Of a DNA stretch of 22,757 nucleotides, positions 8,567-15,545 are shown piece by piece. This DNA is from an uncultured Lachnospiraceae bacterium (GTDB lineage Bacteria > Bacillota > Clostridia > Lachnospirales > Lachnospiraceae), in assembly GCA_910588865.1 (NCBI GenBank), contig CAJUSJ010000064.1, positions 1-22,757 of the forward strand, read 5' to 3'. The position numbers were made by a program, and so were the translations under genes. Under the pieces are notes generated by a model that did no database searches, was not told the origin of the DNA, and saw only the letters and a program-made list of their open reading frames with translations. How positions within the stretch are numbered: the stretch's first letter is position 1; each line of letters begins with the position of its first letter.

Positions 8567-10213
8567 TCAGTCGATCACATTTCTTATTCTGGCCGGGCTT
8601 CGGTAATTCCAGGTGGAGATCCGGATTCCGCTCCGCCTGCTGGCGGCGTGGACGATCTGACCATTGCCGATGTACATGGCCACATGGTTAATGGTTCCGC
8701 TGCTGTTAGCGTAGAAGATCAGGTCTCCTGGCCTCATCTCGCTGGAGTTGATGGCCCGCCCTACCTTTGCCTGCTCCCTGGAGGTTCTTGGAAGGTTGAT
8801 GCCGAAGTTGCGCATCACGGACTGGACAAAACCGGAACAGTCCGCGCCCCTGGTCAGGCTGGTGCCGCCCCACACATAGGGGTTTCCTACATATTGGAGG
8901 GCAAAGTTTACGATCTGGTTCCGCCTGGAGGCCTGCTGGTTGGCCAGCTCCTCAAGGGGCGAGAACTTGATGGCCTCAGCTAAGGCGTACCGCACCTCCA
9001 CATTGTTGTCTCTTGTGGAGATGTAGGCTCCATCGCTTAACTCATCCTCATCTCCTCCGTCCAGCTCGATCTGAACCCAGCCGTCCATCTGCTCCATCAC
9101 CGGATACCGTTCCTCCTTGGAGATCTGGGTCCAGATGGTGGCCTCAGTAGTAGGCGATGTGCGGACATTGAGCTTGTCCGTGTTCACGATGGCCATAAGG
9201 GAAGCGGACTCCATAGCCAAATCAATGGCCTCCTGGCCTGTGGCTGTAAACTGGCTGTCCGTGGACACATAGCCGGTTATATTGCCGGAGTGGATCTTAT
9301 ACCAGCCCTCCTCTGTACCCAGGATCTCCGCCGCCGCCTTGCCGGGAAGCTTGCCGATGATATTGGCATTGCCTTCATCCTTTGGGCTGCTGCGGATATT
9401 AAGATAGCTTGTGACCTTGGAGATCAGTAGATTGTTGTACTGGTTGATGGCCATGGCCTTCAGATCCATCTTCCTGGCCTCGTTGAGGGCATACTTAACC
9501 TCCACGAAGTCAGAGGAAATATATCCGCTGGTGGTCTGTACCCATCCTTCCTGCTGGTCCACCACCTCGTAGCGCTCATCAAAAAGGGCCTGGGCCACAA
9601 TATTCTCTGGGTTTATCTCCGGGGTCTGCCGGATATTTACAGTATCCCCGGTCACCACGGCCCTGAGCTTCACCTGCTCTAAGGCCCGGGCCCGGGCCTC
9701 TTCCCCTGTGATCACATACTGGCTGGAGATGTACCCTTCCACCTGGCCGGAGCGGATGTGATACCAGTCCCCCTCCTGGCCTAAGATGTCGCAGACGCTG
9801 TTCTCCTGCATCTTTCCGATAATATCTCCTCTGGAATCCGGGCTCCTGCGGACATTGAGGTAGCCGGACACCTGAACCATGCCGAGGTTCGCGTAAGCGT
9901 CCACCACCGCCTGTCGGTCAGCGGCCTCTTTCTCCTGCCGCTCCTGCTCAAGCCTGGCCTCCTCTGACTGGCGCAGGGCCTCCTCATCCACGGTGATCTC
10001 CACTGTGGCAGGCTCCTCCACCGTCCGCGCCACTTCCTGGCCAGGGCCGTCGTCGCCAGATGTCCTGTCCTTTACCAGGCTGCTGACGAGAATCACAAGC
10101 CCAATGACCAGGGCCACCACAGCCCCTATGAGAAGATAGCGGATATAAACATTGTTGTTCCGCTTCTTTCTGGCTCTATCCAATATCTTTGTGTAATCCT
10201 CTTTATTAAACAT
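8567..10213 (-). CDS. Membrane-anchored SH3-domain C40 (NlpC/P60) peptidoglycan endopeptidase
   Basis: Predicted cell-wall hydrolase that cuts stem peptides, held at the outer membrane face. The 548 residues start with a short basic cytoplasmic segment, one transmembrane helix (about 25-47) and a Glu/Gln/Arg-rich stalk (65-105). Four bacterial SH3-like repeats follow, each recognisable by a YLNVR/VNIRQ/YLNIR/LNVRT core at about 118, 192, 270 and 348. The C40 catalytic domain occupies about 430-548: GADCSGF with catalytic Cys459, INHVAMYIG with His510 and IVHAAS with His522. The lack of a signal-peptidase site and the single helix indicate a type II anchor. ATG has GGAGAATACCT upstream, and the gene has its own promoter at 10257. 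It is a monocistronic unit by spacing. Confidence 0.93.
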   Translation of the reverse strand: MFNKEDYTKILDRARKKRNNNVYIRYLLIGAVVALVIGLVILVSSLVKDRTSGDDGPGQEVARTVEEPATVEITVDEEALRQSEEARLEQERQEKEAADRQAVVDAYANLGMVQVSGYLNVRRSPDSRGDIIGKMQENSVCDILGQEGDWYHIRSGQVEGYISSQYVITGEEARARALEQVKLRAVVTGDTVNIRQTPEINPENIVAQALFDERYEVVDQQEGWVQTTSGYISSDFVEVKYALNEARKMDLKAMAINQYNNLLISKVTSYLNIRSSPKDEGNANIIGKLPGKAAAEILGTEEGWYKIHSGNITGYVSTDSQFTATGQEAIDLAMESASLMAIVNTDKLNVRTSPTTEATIWTQISKEERYPVMEQMDGWVQIELDGGDEDELSDGAYISTRDNNVEVRYALAEAIKFSPLEELANQQASRRNQIVNFALQYVGNPYVWGGTSLTRGADCSGFVQSVMRNFGINLPRTSREQAKVGRAINSSEMRPGDLIFYANSSGTINHVAMYIGNGQIVHAASRRSGIRISTWNYRSPARIRNVID

Positions 10214-10256
10214 AGGTATTCTCCTGCCGTATCAAGATGGTAAATGAATCTCCCCG

Positions 10257-10298
10257 ATTATATCATATCTTTCCATCGAATACGACAGATTGCTGTCG
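10257..10298 (-). promoter_or_regulatory. Promoter with overlapping dyad for the NlpC/P60 gene
   Basis: On the minus strand a perfect -10 TATAAT (10257-10262) is preceded by TGA, making an extended -10. A weak -35 TCGTAT sits at 10280-10285 with a 17-base spacer. A dyad CGACAG (10283-10288) / CTGTCG (10293-10298) overlaps the edge of the -35, as expected for an operator, though no regulator is identifiable. Confidence 0.5.
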
Positions 10299-10332
10299 AA
10301 AAAATATTAAAATTTTATTACACAATGATAAA

Positions 10333-10358
10333 GGCCGTCAGGAAATCCTCTGACGGCC
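10333..10358 (-). terminator. Intrinsic terminator of the 54-residue gene
   Basis: GGCCGTCAG (10333-10341) and CTGACGGCC (10350-10358) form a perfect 9-bp stem with an 8-base loop. On the minus strand it is followed by TTTATCATTGTG and an AT-rich stretch. It lies about 28 bases beyond the stop codon of the small gene. Confidence 0.65.
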
Positions 10359-10386
10359 CGCGATCTGTCCCTATCCTTTTTTCATA

Positions 10387-10551
10387 TCACAATGTTATGT
10401 CCTCAACAGACACTCCTAAAGATGACAATTTTGCTGTAACTACTTTGATCTGGTACTCAAGTTCCAAGTTCTTTTCAGTAGATGCCTTTTTGATACGCTG
10501 AAGATTGGTATAAATATCAATGGTGATGCTTATCAATTCTTCTCTTGTCAT
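10387..10551 (-). CDS. Small conserved-looking protein of unknown function (54 aa)
   Basis: I do not recognise this family. The 54-residue product begins MTREELISITIDIYTNLQRI and ends LSSLGVSVEDITL. It is predicted to be mostly helical, soluble, highly charged, without cysteine, tryptophan or membrane segment. A small helical regulator or adaptor fits that look, but it lacks the SQELD motif of Spo0E-type phosphatases. Gene status is supported by a full set of signals: near-consensus promoter at 10596-10624, ribosome site AGGAGAGGTG before ATG and a strong hairpin 28 bases after the stop. It is slightly AT-richer than its neighbours. The transcription unit contains only this gene, placed between the kinase-like gene upstream and the wall hydrolase downstream. 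Confidence 0.75.
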   Translation of the reverse strand: MTREELISITIDIYTNLQRIKKASTEKNLELEYQIKVVTAKLSSLGVSVEDITL

Positions 10552-10595
10552 AGTTCACCTCTCCTTCAAAAATGGCGCGCGTCAGCGTGTTTCTT

Positions 10596-10624
10596 ATTAT
10601 ATCAAAAAGCCTGGAAAGTGTAAA
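10596..10624 (-). promoter_or_regulatory. Near-consensus promoter for the 54-residue gene
   Basis: Minus strand: TTTACA (10619-10624, five of six to TTGACA), a 17-base spacer and a perfect TATAAT (10596-10601). It begins 4 bases beyond the stop codon of the cytidylate-kinase-like gene and about 45 bases before the small gene. Confidence 0.7.
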
Positions 10625-10627
10625 GTC

Positions 10628-11266
10628 CTACTGATTTATGTTCCGCAGCTTCATATATTCCTTCACCAGCTGGACCGCCGGCCCCAGTTCCAGGCGAGTC
10701 GTGTTGATGGGAAGGTCGTAATTCTCCATGTCCTCCCAATCCCTGCCTGTGTAATATTTGTAATAATCTCTCCTCTGCCTGCTGATGCGGTTGACCCGGC
10801 GCAGGGCTTCCTTGGTATCCACCCCGTCCACCTCCATGACCCGGCGGATACAGGTGGTGCTGTCCGCATACACAAACAGGCGCACCAGGTTCTCCACCCC
10901 CGCGGCGCTCAGCACAAAATCCGCACAGCGCCCCATGATGATGCAGGACTGCTCCTCCGCCACCCGGCGGATCATCTTTGCCTGGAAGCGGAACAAATTC
11001 TCCGGGGAGGTCAGGTCCTCCTCTATGGATGGCTCCTCCAGGCTGGTGCGCAGGCCGCCTACAGCCCGAAAGAACAGGTTGTTCCCCGCCTTCTCGTCAT
11101 TGAGGCGGAAATACTGCTCCCCCACAGCGCTCTCCTCTGACGCCATTTTTAAGATCTCCTCATCGTAAAACGGGATACCCAGCTCTTGGGACAGCTTTTT
11201 TCCCATAATACGGCCTCCGCTGCCGTACAGCCTGTTGATGGTGATATTGTATTTATCTTTTCCCAT
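10628..11266 (-). CDS. Cytidylate kinase-like family protein
   Basis: Member of the cytidylate-kinase-like P-loop family (Cytidylate_kin2 type), distinct from the housekeeping Cmk; no substrate is firmly known. The 212 residues begin with YNITINRLYGSGGRIMGKKL, where YGSGGRIMGKKLS replaces the classical GxxGxGKS/T P-loop, typical for this family. Further kinase-like features are PFYDEEIL, CIIMGRCADFVL at about 110 (internal NMP-binding/LID-adjacent region), RRVMEVDGVDTKEAL and RVNRISRQRRDYYKYYTGRDW (lid arginines). An ATG nine codons upstream is possible, but AAGGAGG sits 6 bases before ATG 11266, which fixes the start. It is divergent from asnA and followed closely by the small-gene promoter. 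Confidence 0.85.
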   Translation of the reverse strand: MGKDKYNITINRLYGSGGRIMGKKLSQELGIPFYDEEILKMASEESAVGEQYFRLNDEKAGNNLFFRAVGGLRTSLEEPSIEEDLTSPENLFRFQAKMIRRVAEEQSCIIMGRCADFVLSAAGVENLVRLFVYADSTTCIRRVMEVDGVDTKEALRRVNRISRQRRDYYKYYTGRDWEDMENYDLPINTTRLELGPAVQLVKEYMKLRNINQ

Positions 11267-11388
11267 GGTCATCCTCCTTAATAGATTTCCCATTGTGTTC
11301 TATGAATATTTTACCATAGATCACGAAATTTTTATATATTTTTCTGAAAATCTCCCCATTTCTTTTTCTTCTTTAATCCAATCAGACA

Positions 11389-11417
11389 TTGATTTCACTG
11401 CCTGGCAGCGATATAAT
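11389..11417 (+). promoter_or_regulatory. asnA promoter with palindrome in the spacer
   Basis: TTGATT (11389-11394), a 17-base spacer and a perfect TATAAT (11412-11417). The spacer contains the palindrome CTGCC-T-GGCAG (11398-11408), a possible operator. The expected leader is only about 27 bases, too short for a T-box or riboswitch. Confidence 0.6.
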
Positions 11418-11450
11418 AAAACAGGTTTTATCACAAGGAGGATACCTAAT

Positions 11451-12458
11451 ATGAATCTGATCTTGCCAAAAGGCTATGACCCCCACCTGACCATCCGTCA
11501 GACCCAGGAGGCCATCAAGTACATACGAGACACATTCCAGAAAGAATTTGGAAAAGAGATGAACTTAGAGAGGATCTCAGCCCCTCTCTTTGTGGAGAAA
11601 AGCAGCGGACTCAATGACGACTTAAACGGTGTGGAGCGGCCTGTGGCATTTGACATGGCAGCCATGCCCGCGGAGACCATTGAGGTGGTCCACTCCCTGG
11701 CCAAGTGGAAGCGGATGGCCCTCCGCCAGTACGGCTTCAAGCCAGGAGAAGGCCTCTACACCAACATGAACGCCATCCGCAGGGATGAAATTCCAGACAA
11801 CCTCCACTCCTGCTATGTGGACCAGTGGGACTGGGAGAAGGTGATCACGAGGCAGGAGCGGACCCTTGACACCTTAAAGGACACGGTGCGAAATATCTTC
11901 AAGATCATCAAGCACATGGAACACGAGGTGTGGTACAAATACCCCCAGGCGGTGAAAAAGCTTCCCGACCAGATCTTCTTCATAGACTCCCAGGAGCTGG
12001 AGGACATGTACCCGGACAAAACCCCCAGGGAGCGGGAGAACTTAATCACAAAGGAACACGGCTGTGTCTTCCTCATGAAGATCGGCGACAAATTAAAAAG
12101 CGGGGAACCTCACGACGGCAGGGCCCCGGACTATGACGACTGGCAGCTAAACGGGGATATCCTGTTCTGGTTTGAGACCTTAAACTGTGCTCTGGAGATC
12201 TCCAGCATGGGCATCCGGGTAGATGAGACATCTCTGGCAGAGCAGCTTGAAAAAGCCGGGTGCCAGGAGAGGAAGAATCTCCCCTACCACCAGATGCTTT
12301 TAAAGGGCCAGCTTCCATACACCATCGGCGGCGGTATCGGCCAGTCCAGGCTGTGCATGCTCCTTCTGGACCGGGCCCACATCGGGGAGGTTCAGGCCAG
12401 TATCTGGCCTCAGGACATGAGAAAAGCCTGTCAGGACCACGGCATCTACCTGCTGTAG
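11451..12458 (+). CDS. asnA: Aspartate--ammonia ligase (asparagine synthetase A)
   Basis: Cytosolic enzyme making asparagine from aspartate, ammonia and ATP, with AMP and pyrophosphate as by-products; unlike AsnB it does not use glutamine. The 335 residues match the ~330-340 family length and the class II aminoacyl-tRNA-synthetase-like fold. Recognisable blocks are RISAPLFVEKSSGLNDDLNG, ERPVAFD, VVHSLAKWKR, YTNMNAIRRDE, HSCYVDQWDWE, and the C-terminal GGGIGQSRLCMLLLDRAHIGEVQ. A longer frame upstream to 11235 is excluded because ATG 11451 is preceded by AAGGAGG at ideal spacing and by a promoter at 11389. It ends at a strong bidirectional terminator shared with citF, so appears monocistronic. 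Confidence 0.97.
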   Translation: MNLILPKGYDPHLTIRQTQEAIKYIRDTFQKEFGKEMNLERISAPLFVEKSSGLNDDLNGVERPVAFDMAAMPAETIEVVHSLAKWKRMALRQYGFKPGEGLYTNMNAIRRDEIPDNLHSCYVDQWDWEKVITRQERTLDTLKDTVRNIFKIIKHMEHEVWYKYPQAVKKLPDQIFFIDSQELEDMYPDKTPRERENLITKEHGCVFLMKIGDKLKSGEPHDGRAPDYDDWQLNGDILFWFETLNCALEISSMGIRVDETSLAEQLEKAGCQERKNLPYHQMLLKGQLPYTIGGGIGQSRLCMLLLDRAHIGEVQASIWPQDMRKACQDHGIYLL

Positions 12459-12480
12459 ACTTTTCCGCCATCAGACAAAA

Positions 12481-12521
12481 GGAAAATTCCTCCGGTTTTA
12501 AGCAAGCCGGAGGGATTTTCC
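12481..12521. terminator. Bidirectional intrinsic terminator between asnA and citF
   Basis: Arms 12481-12495 and 12507-12521 form a 15-bp stem (CCTCCGG/CCGGAGG core flanked by GGAAAA/TTTTCC, with one G-T wobble) and an 11-base loop. Both strands have a T-rich 3' arm or tail, so it can stop asnA from the left and the cit operon from the right. Confidence 0.85.
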
Positions 12522-12543
12522 TTCATTATGTTTCTATTATCTT

Positions 12544-12612
12544 TTACAGCGGTATGATCCCCAGAACCACGCCCACGATCATGCAGATAAAGCTGAATCC
12601 CCATACCCACAA
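12544..12612 (-). other. Possible hydrophobic micro-ORF just after citF
   Basis: Directly past the citF stop, in the same frame, there are 25 sense codons before the next stop. From TTG 12612 they encode 22 residues, WVWGFSFICMIVGVVLGIIPL after the start, a ready-made transmembrane helix. No ribosome site precedes TTG. It could be a tiny membrane peptide, a remnant of a transporter tail, or chance. Small hydrophobic accessory peptides of symporters and decarboxylase pumps exist, but I cannot assign it to one. Confidence 0.25.
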
Positions 12613-12621
12613 AAACGAGTT

Positions 12622-14187
12622 TTAGTTTTCAAATTCGTAGGGCCTGATCTCCCTCACCACATCCATGACCGTGCCATCCCGGCCCTCGATAATTCCCACT
12701 ACCCGGTCTCCAAACTGTACCGGATCCGGTTCTCCCACTATGGAGTAGGCTGTGTCCCTCAGCTCCTCAATGGAGCGGATCGGAAGCTTTGTATTTTTCA
12801 TGCACTCTATAAGATCCTGTCTCTTTGGATTGATGGCAATGCCGTAATCCGTGATGACCACATCCACCGTCTCCCCCGGCGTGGTCACGGTAGTCACATT
12901 GGTACACACCGCGGGGATCCGTCCCTGCAAAAGAGGCGCGATGACGATGGTGCACTTGGCACCTGCCGCCGTGTCCGGATGTCCTCCCTGAGCCCCGGTG
13001 ATCACCCCGTCTGATCCCACAACCACATTGCAGTTAAAGTTTACATCCACCTCCAGGGCCGCGAGGATCACAAAATCCAGCTTATTCACATAGGCTCCCT
13101 TGTTAAAGGGGTTAGCGTACTCGGAGGCCGAGATCTCGATGTGGCGGTCCGGGTGCTTCTGGATGGACTCCACCGCCCCAAGATCAAAATCCTGAGTGTC
13201 CACCAGCACATCCACCAGCCCCCTTTCAAGAAGACCGCACATGGGGGTGGTCAGCCCTCCCACTCCGAAGCCCATGCGGATCCCCCTCTTTTCCATCTCT
13301 TCCGCTAAAGAGATGGTGGAAGCGATGGAAGCGCCCCCCACTCCGGTCTGATAGGAGAAGCCGTTTTTAAAATAAGGGGTATTGATCACAAACTGGGTAC
13401 AGTAGTCAGCCATCCGCAGCTTTCTCATGTCCGTAGTGGGCTTTGCCGCCCCTGTGGCGATCTTGGCCGGATTGCCGATCTCGTCTACCACCACCACATA
13501 GTCCACATTGGTCATGGAAATGCTGGCAGGAACATTTGGAAACGGAACCAGGGTGTCTGTAATTGCCACCACCTTGTCAGCGTACTGGGCATCCGCCATG
13601 GCGTAGGAAAGAACGCCGCAGTTGGATTTTCCCCCGTTGGCCCTTAAGTTGCCGTACTCGTCCGCGGAGGGGGCACCGATAAAGGCGATGTCGATATGTA
13701 CTTCCCCTGACTCAATGGCCCGGACCCGCCCGCCGTGGGAACACATCACTGCCAGATTTTTAAGCTTTCCCGTGGAGATGGCCTCCCCGATCCTCCCTCT
13801 CACCCCTGAAGAGCGGATGCTGGTAATGGTCCCATCCTCAATCATGGGAACCATAGGGTCATGAGCTTTTCCCAATGAACTGGCACAGATGGACAGATCC
13901 TTGATCCCCATATTGTGGATCTCTTCCATAACCATGTTGACCACATAGTCCCCTTCCCGGAAATGATGGTGGAAAGATATGGTCATACCGTCCTTGATGC
14001 CGCATTTTTCCAACACATCCCGGATGCTGTCCGCGAGCTTGCTCCTGCCAGGGTCCACCATGGCCCGGATCTTAGCGGAACCTCTCTTAAACTCATAGTT
14101 ATCCTTGGCTTTCGCCCCCTGATATCCTTCCTTGCCGGTGATTTTCAGAATCTCTTCCGGAATTTCTCTTCCAACCGCGTTTATCAT
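12622..14187 (-). CDS. citF: Citrate lyase alpha subunit (citrate:acetyl-ACP transferase)
   Basis: Transfers citrate onto the acyl-carrier subunit in exchange for acetate, the first half-reaction of citrate cleavage to acetate and oxaloacetate. The 521 residues match the ~500-520 of CitF. Characteristic blocks are EEIHNMGIKDLSICASSLG, FIGAPSADEYGNLRANGGKSNCG, VVGSDGVITGAQGGHPDTAAGAKCT and NVTTVTTPGETVDVVITDYGIAINPKRQDL. ATG 14187 follows the citE stop by one base, with GAGGGGGAT inside the citE end as ribosome site. An in-frame start 15 codons upstream would overlap citE without support. Third and last gene of citDEF; ended by the terminator at 12481. A relative acting on citramalate (citramalate lyase) would look very similar, so substrate is the main uncertainty. 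Confidence 0.92.
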   Translation of the reverse strand: MINAVGREIPEEILKITGKEGYQGAKAKDNYEFKRGSAKIRAMVDPGRSKLADSIRDVLEKCGIKDGMTISFHHHFREGDYVVNMVMEEIHNMGIKDLSICASSLGKAHDPMVPMIEDGTITSIRSSGVRGRIGEAISTGKLKNLAVMCSHGGRVRAIESGEVHIDIAFIGAPSADEYGNLRANGGKSNCGVLSYAMADAQYADKVVAITDTLVPFPNVPASISMTNVDYVVVVDEIGNPAKIATGAAKPTTDMRKLRMADYCTQFVINTPYFKNGFSYQTGVGGASIASTISLAEEMEKRGIRMGFGVGGLTTPMCGLLERGLVDVLVDTQDFDLGAVESIQKHPDRHIEISASEYANPFNKGAYVNKLDFVILAALEVDVNFNCNVVVGSDGVITGAQGGHPDTAAGAKCTIVIAPLLQGRIPAVCTNVTTVTTPGETVDVVITDYGIAINPKRQDLIECMKNTKLPIRSIEELRDTAYSIVGEPDPVQFGDRVVGIIEGRDGTVMDVVREIRPYEFEN

Positions 14188-14188
14188 C

Positions 14189-15091
14189 TTACAAATCCCC
14201 CTCATATACGCCTGATGCCTTGGCAAGATCAATGGTTCTCTTCGCCCCGTCGTAGAACGCGATGTCGATCATCTTGCCGTCCACTGTGAACACACCGATG
14301 CCCATGGCCTTCTTCTCATCGATCTCCCGCACCACCTTCTCGGCAAAGATGATCTCCTTCTGACTGGGGGTAAAGACCTTGTGGACAACGTCGATCTGTC
14401 TGGGATTCACAAGAGACTTCCCGTCAAACCCCATCATCTTGATCATCCTTACTTCCTCTTCAAATACATCCATGGCGTCTAAATTGGTGAATACCGTATC
14501 CCAGCACTGCACTCCCGCGGCCCTGGCGGCGATGATCATCTGCTGCCTGGCACCCTGGAGCTCCACGCCGGTACCTGTGATCACGGTCTGAAGATCCTTT
14601 GTGTAATCCCCGCCGCTTAAGGCAATACCGATGAGGCGTTCCGAAGACTCACAGACCTCAAGAGCATGGAGCACCCCCCTGCAGGACTCCAGCGCCGCCA
14701 TGAGAAGAGTGGAACCTTCCGGCCTCCCAAACTCCCTCTCCGCCGCCAGCACATGCTCCTCCACAGTATGTACATCCCGGGCTGACTCGGTCTTGGCGAT
14801 ACGGATGGTGTCCGCGCCTCCGGCCACACACACCCGGATGTCCTCTTTCCAGTGGGCAGTGTCCAGGCCATTGATCCTGACAACCCTCTCCACCCCTCTG
14901 TAGTCGATCTCCCGCAGCGCGTGGAACAGAGAGTATCGGGCAGCATCCTTCTGGTTCTCCGCCACCGCGTCCTCCAAGTCCAGCATGATGGAGTCCGGCC
15001 TGTAGATATAAGGATCCTTGATCAGGCCCGGCTTCTGGCAATTTAAAAACATCATGGAACGTCTCAGCCGTTTTTTGTTGGGATGACTCAT
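14189..15091 (-). CDS. citE: Citrate lyase beta subunit (citryl-ACP lyase)
   Basis: HpcH/HpaI-type aldolase subunit that splits citryl-ACP into acetyl-ACP and oxaloacetate. The 300 residues show RRSMMFLNCQKPGL near the N-terminus, SIMLDLEDAVAENQKDAAR (metal and substrate site region), VRINGLDT, IAKTES, ALESCRGV, IGIALSGGDYTKDL and GFDGKSLVNPRQI, all expected for CitE. Residues NCQKP stand where many CitE proteins have PGNNP, a local variation near the N-terminus. The start ATG 15091 overlaps the citD stop as ATGA, with GGGGAGG upstream; a 20-codon longer frame is not supported. It is tightly coupled to citD and citF. Citramalyl-ACP specificity is an alternative. Confidence 0.92.
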   Translation of the reverse strand: MSHPNKKRLRRSMMFLNCQKPGLIKDPYIYRPDSIMLDLEDAVAENQKDAARYSLFHALREIDYRGVERVVRINGLDTAHWKEDIRVCVAGGADTIRIAKTESARDVHTVEEHVLAAEREFGRPEGSTLLMAALESCRGVLHALEVCESSERLIGIALSGGDYTKDLQTVITGTGVELQGARQQMIIAARAAGVQCWDTVFTNLDAMDVFEEEVRMIKMMGFDGKSLVNPRQIDVVHKVFTPSQKEIIFAEKVVREIDEKKAMGIGVFTVDGKMIDIAFYDGAKRTIDLAKASGVYEGDL

Positions 15092-15387
15092 CTCACAGCA
15101 CCTCCCCAGGGAATATTTTCCGCAATGCCGTTGGAACGGTACACGGCGCACTCAACCCTGGCCTTCAGCGTGCAGTCCAGGGCCCCTTTGTCCACCACCG
15201 TCACCTTAGCGTTCGTGACCTCCAGACGCTCAAGGGTCTCCTCCACTGTTGCCTTGATCTGTCTGCCGAACTGATGGATCACGCTGCTCTCAATGGATAA
15301 CTGAATCCCGTTCTCTCCCGGCTCCACGGTCACCTGGGCGTCACTGGATTCCAGTGTCCCCGCCATCGCGGCTTTCTTGATCTCCAT
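15088..15387 (-). CDS. citD: Citrate lyase acyl carrier protein (gamma subunit)
   Basis: Small carrier of the phosphoribosyl-dephospho-CoA prosthetic group on which acetyl and citryl thioesters ride. The 99 residues begin MEIKKAAMAGTLESSDAQVT; Ser14 in GTLESSD is the expected attachment site by comparison with the E. coli protein as I recall it. The C-terminal VVDKGALDCTLKARVECAVYRS is also diagnostic. ATG 15387 is preceded by AAAGGAGGAAATGGT. First gene of citDEF and divergent from a LysR gene. Attachment of the cofactor needs CitX and CitG, and acetylation needs CitC; none is in the window. Confidence 0.93.
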   Translation of the reverse strand: MEIKKAAMAGTLESSDAQVTVEPGENGIQLSIESSVIHQFGRQIKATVEETLERLEVTNAKVTVVDKGALDCTLKARVECAVYRSNGIAENIPWGGAVR

Positions 15388-15421
15388 ACCATTTCCTCCT
15401 TTTTCTTGATATCGGCACAGG

Positions 15422-15434
15422 CCGCTTCGCGGCT
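15422..15434. other. Short hairpin in the citD leader
   Basis: GCCGC-TTC-GCGGC is a perfect 5-bp stem with a 3-base loop, 35 bases before the citD start and inside the presumed leader. No anti-terminator partner or riboswitch core is recognisable. Confidence 0.3.
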
Positions 15435-15453
15435 CTATCGCTTTTTCTGATTT

Positions 15454-15504
15454 TATGGTATCATGGAACCAGCCATAGGACAAATACAAATAAAATTATA
15501 ATTT
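15454..15504. promoter_or_regulatory. Divergent citD/LysR control region
   Basis: A citD promoter on the minus strand is plausible: -35 TTGTCC (15478-15483), 17-base spacer and -10 TACCAT (15455-15460). A dyad TATGG (15454-15458) / CCATA (15473-15477) covers its spacer. A separate 12-bp perfect palindrome AAATTATAATTT lies at 15493-15504, just upstream of the -35. Either could be the binding site of the adjacent LysR protein; LysR regulators normally control the divergent operon and themselves. Confidence 0.45.
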
Positions 15505-15545
15505 CCATAAGTCAAAACCTATAGTCTGCTGAAGGAGGGAATCTT

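Noticed and set aside
10244..10501. 85-residue plus-strand frame opposite the 54-residue gene
   Set aside because: It runs through the terminator and the small gene, lacks a ribosome site, and the minus-strand gene has a full signal set.
11299..11320. TCTATG/CATAGA dyad between the kinase-like gene and asnA
   Set aside because: Arms are only 6 bp in AT-rich DNA with a 10-base spacer and no promoter alignment, so chance is likely.
11235..11450. 72-codon N-terminal extension of AsnA
   Set aside because: The promoter (11389-11417) and AAGGAGG lie inside it, and AsnA homologues begin near MNLILPKGYDP.
11294..11450. T-box or riboswitch leader for asnA
   Set aside because: The predicted transcript leader is about 27 bases and no specifier stem, T-box sequence or terminator/antiterminator pair was seen.
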